This document shows positions 4,905 through 5,606 of a stretch of DNA of 5,606 nt, one piece after another. Both the position numbers and the translations under genes were made by a program. This DNA is from an uncultured Brevinema sp. (GTDB taxonomy: Bacteria; Spirochaetota; Brevinematia; Brevinematales; Brevinemataceae), in the NCBI GenBank assembly GCA_947040475.1, contig CAMRBT010000103.1, positions 1-5,606 on the forward strand, in the 5' to 3' direction. The notes under the pieces are model-generated. The model had not been told where the DNA came from, searched no databases, and was given only the letters and a program-made list of their open reading frames with translations. The first letter of the stretch is position 1; every line of letters begins with the position of its first letter.

Positions 4905-5606
4905 ATGGAGTGGTTAGTTGTTCTTTGTCTTATTTTGTCTACCATCAATTTTTATTTTTTAATAAAAAACATGACCAAAAAATCTTTTGATAGTGAGTTA
5001 ATTGAATTTCGTACTTATACAGAAACTTTAATCACAGAATTCAATAGGATCACTACTCGTAATGTGGATCTATTAGATTCAAGAATCGAAGACTTAAATC
5101 ATAAAATCAGATTGTCTCAAAAAGTCGACCTTCTCCTAAAAGAGAGATTTGAAGAAGCCAGTAAAATAGAATATCTCAAGCCCTTACAAATGGAGCAAGT
5201 TTATTCCTCACCAATTACCGAGTCTTCTCCTATCGATCAACAAGAAATAGAACTAGCTCATTCTATTGATCATACTATTACTGATGATCTCACCATAGAA
5301 CATATCATCTTAGATAATCTACAAAATACCATCCCTACTGCTGAAGAAGACCCAGATATAGATTTAGAGATTCTTACTGAGCTATCCGAAGATATTTTAT
5401 CAGAGATTTCTGAGGAAGATTATATCGTTGATGATATTGTTATAGAGACTCCTGTGGAATCTGAATATTCACCTAATTTATTATTCGAAGGGATTCCCAT
5501 AGAAAAAATTAAAAAACATAAAAAAAATTCCCGTGTTAATATAGAAAAAGAAAATCAATTAATTCAATATATTAAACAAAACAAAAACAAAGATGAATTG
5601 CTAGAG
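4905..5606 (+). CDS. Single-TM, coiled-coil, acidic-linker protein (3' end beyond window)
   Basis: An open frame of 234 codons runs from the ATG at 4905 to the right edge with no stop, so the C-terminus is missing. GGGAG (4895-4899) lies 5 bases before this ATG; an in-frame ATG at 4893 with AGGA upstream is a possible alternative adding four residues. Residues 3-20 are one hydrophobic helix with hardly any sequence before it, followed by KNMTKK, which suggests a cytoplasmic body (positive-inside). Residues about 27-90 have heptad-like spacing typical of a coiled coil. Residues 101-200 hold 29 Asp/Glu and no Lys or Arg, then the sequence turns sharply basic (KIKKHKKNSR) and ends in a helix-like IQYIKQNKNKDELLE. 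The layout of short TM, coiled coil, acidic linker and C-terminal helix is like SwrB/DUF6115-type proteins near flagellar genes, which end in a helix-turn-helix, but this is architectural resemblance only and that end is out of view. Divergent from the barrel protein gene. Real gene: fairly sure; function unknown. Confidence 0.75.
   Translation, partial: MEWLVVLCLILSTINFYFLIKNMTKKSFDSELIEFRTYTETLITEFNRITTRNVDLLDSRIEDLNHKIRLSQKVDLLLKERFEEASKIEYLKPLQMEQVYSSPITESSPIDQQEIELAHSIDHTITDDLTIEHIILDNLQNTIPTAEEDPDIDLEILTELSEDILSEISEEDYIVDDIVIETPVESEYSPNLLFEGIPIEKIKKHKKNSRVNIEKENQLIQYIKQNKNKDELLE

Noticed and set aside
1..5606. Defence island, toxin-antitoxin, CRISPR or mobile element
   Set aside because: No repeat array, transposase, integrase, tRNA or paired small genes are visible; all six genes fit ordinary chromosomal envelope, hydrolase or regulatory families.

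Overview
The window is an AT-rich stretch of bacterial chromosome with six protein genes, the first and last of which run off the edges. It has no RNA gene, mobile element or CRISPR array that I can see. The organism looks like a low-GC, double-membrane bacterium. One gene encodes a protein with a signal peptide and an outer-membrane-type beta-barrel ending in Phe. Another is a membrane-anchored M23 peptidase whose juxtamembrane sequence (SLMFTPH, then a TM helix) recalls the M23 proteins of spirochaetes. A spirochaete is therefore my best guess, made from remembered family resemblance and not from a search.

Layout from left to right. At 1-410 (minus) is a STAS-domain protein of the anti-anti-sigma type, cut by the left edge. 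It is separated by a strong AT-rich hairpin terminator (449-481) from an M23 peptidase (490-1515, minus). The peptidase and a TatD-family hydrolase (1726-2502, plus) are divergent and share a 177-211 bp control region. That region holds two back-to-back sigma70-type promoters and an 11-bp perfect inverted repeat. TatD converges on an MBL-fold hydrolase (2510-3334, minus) with only 7 bp between the stop codons. Upstream of the MBL gene, after a 133-bp gap with an imperfect palindrome, is a two-part envelope protein (3468-4769, minus): a periplasmic part followed by a beta-barrel. It is divergent from a membrane-anchored, coiled-coil, very acidic protein (4905-5606, plus) cut by the right edge, and both genes have recognisable promoters.

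Functionally the genes do not form an obvious single pathway. Three concern the envelope (M23 peptidase, barrel protein, single-TM coiled-coil protein). Two are general metal-dependent hydrolases (TatD, MBL). One is a regulatory STAS protein. Orientation changes at nearly every gene, so most are probably separate transcription units. I see no convincing new multi-gene system. The most unusual items are the barrel protein's architecture, the charge-segregated coiled-coil protein, and the inverted repeat in the M23/TatD control region.
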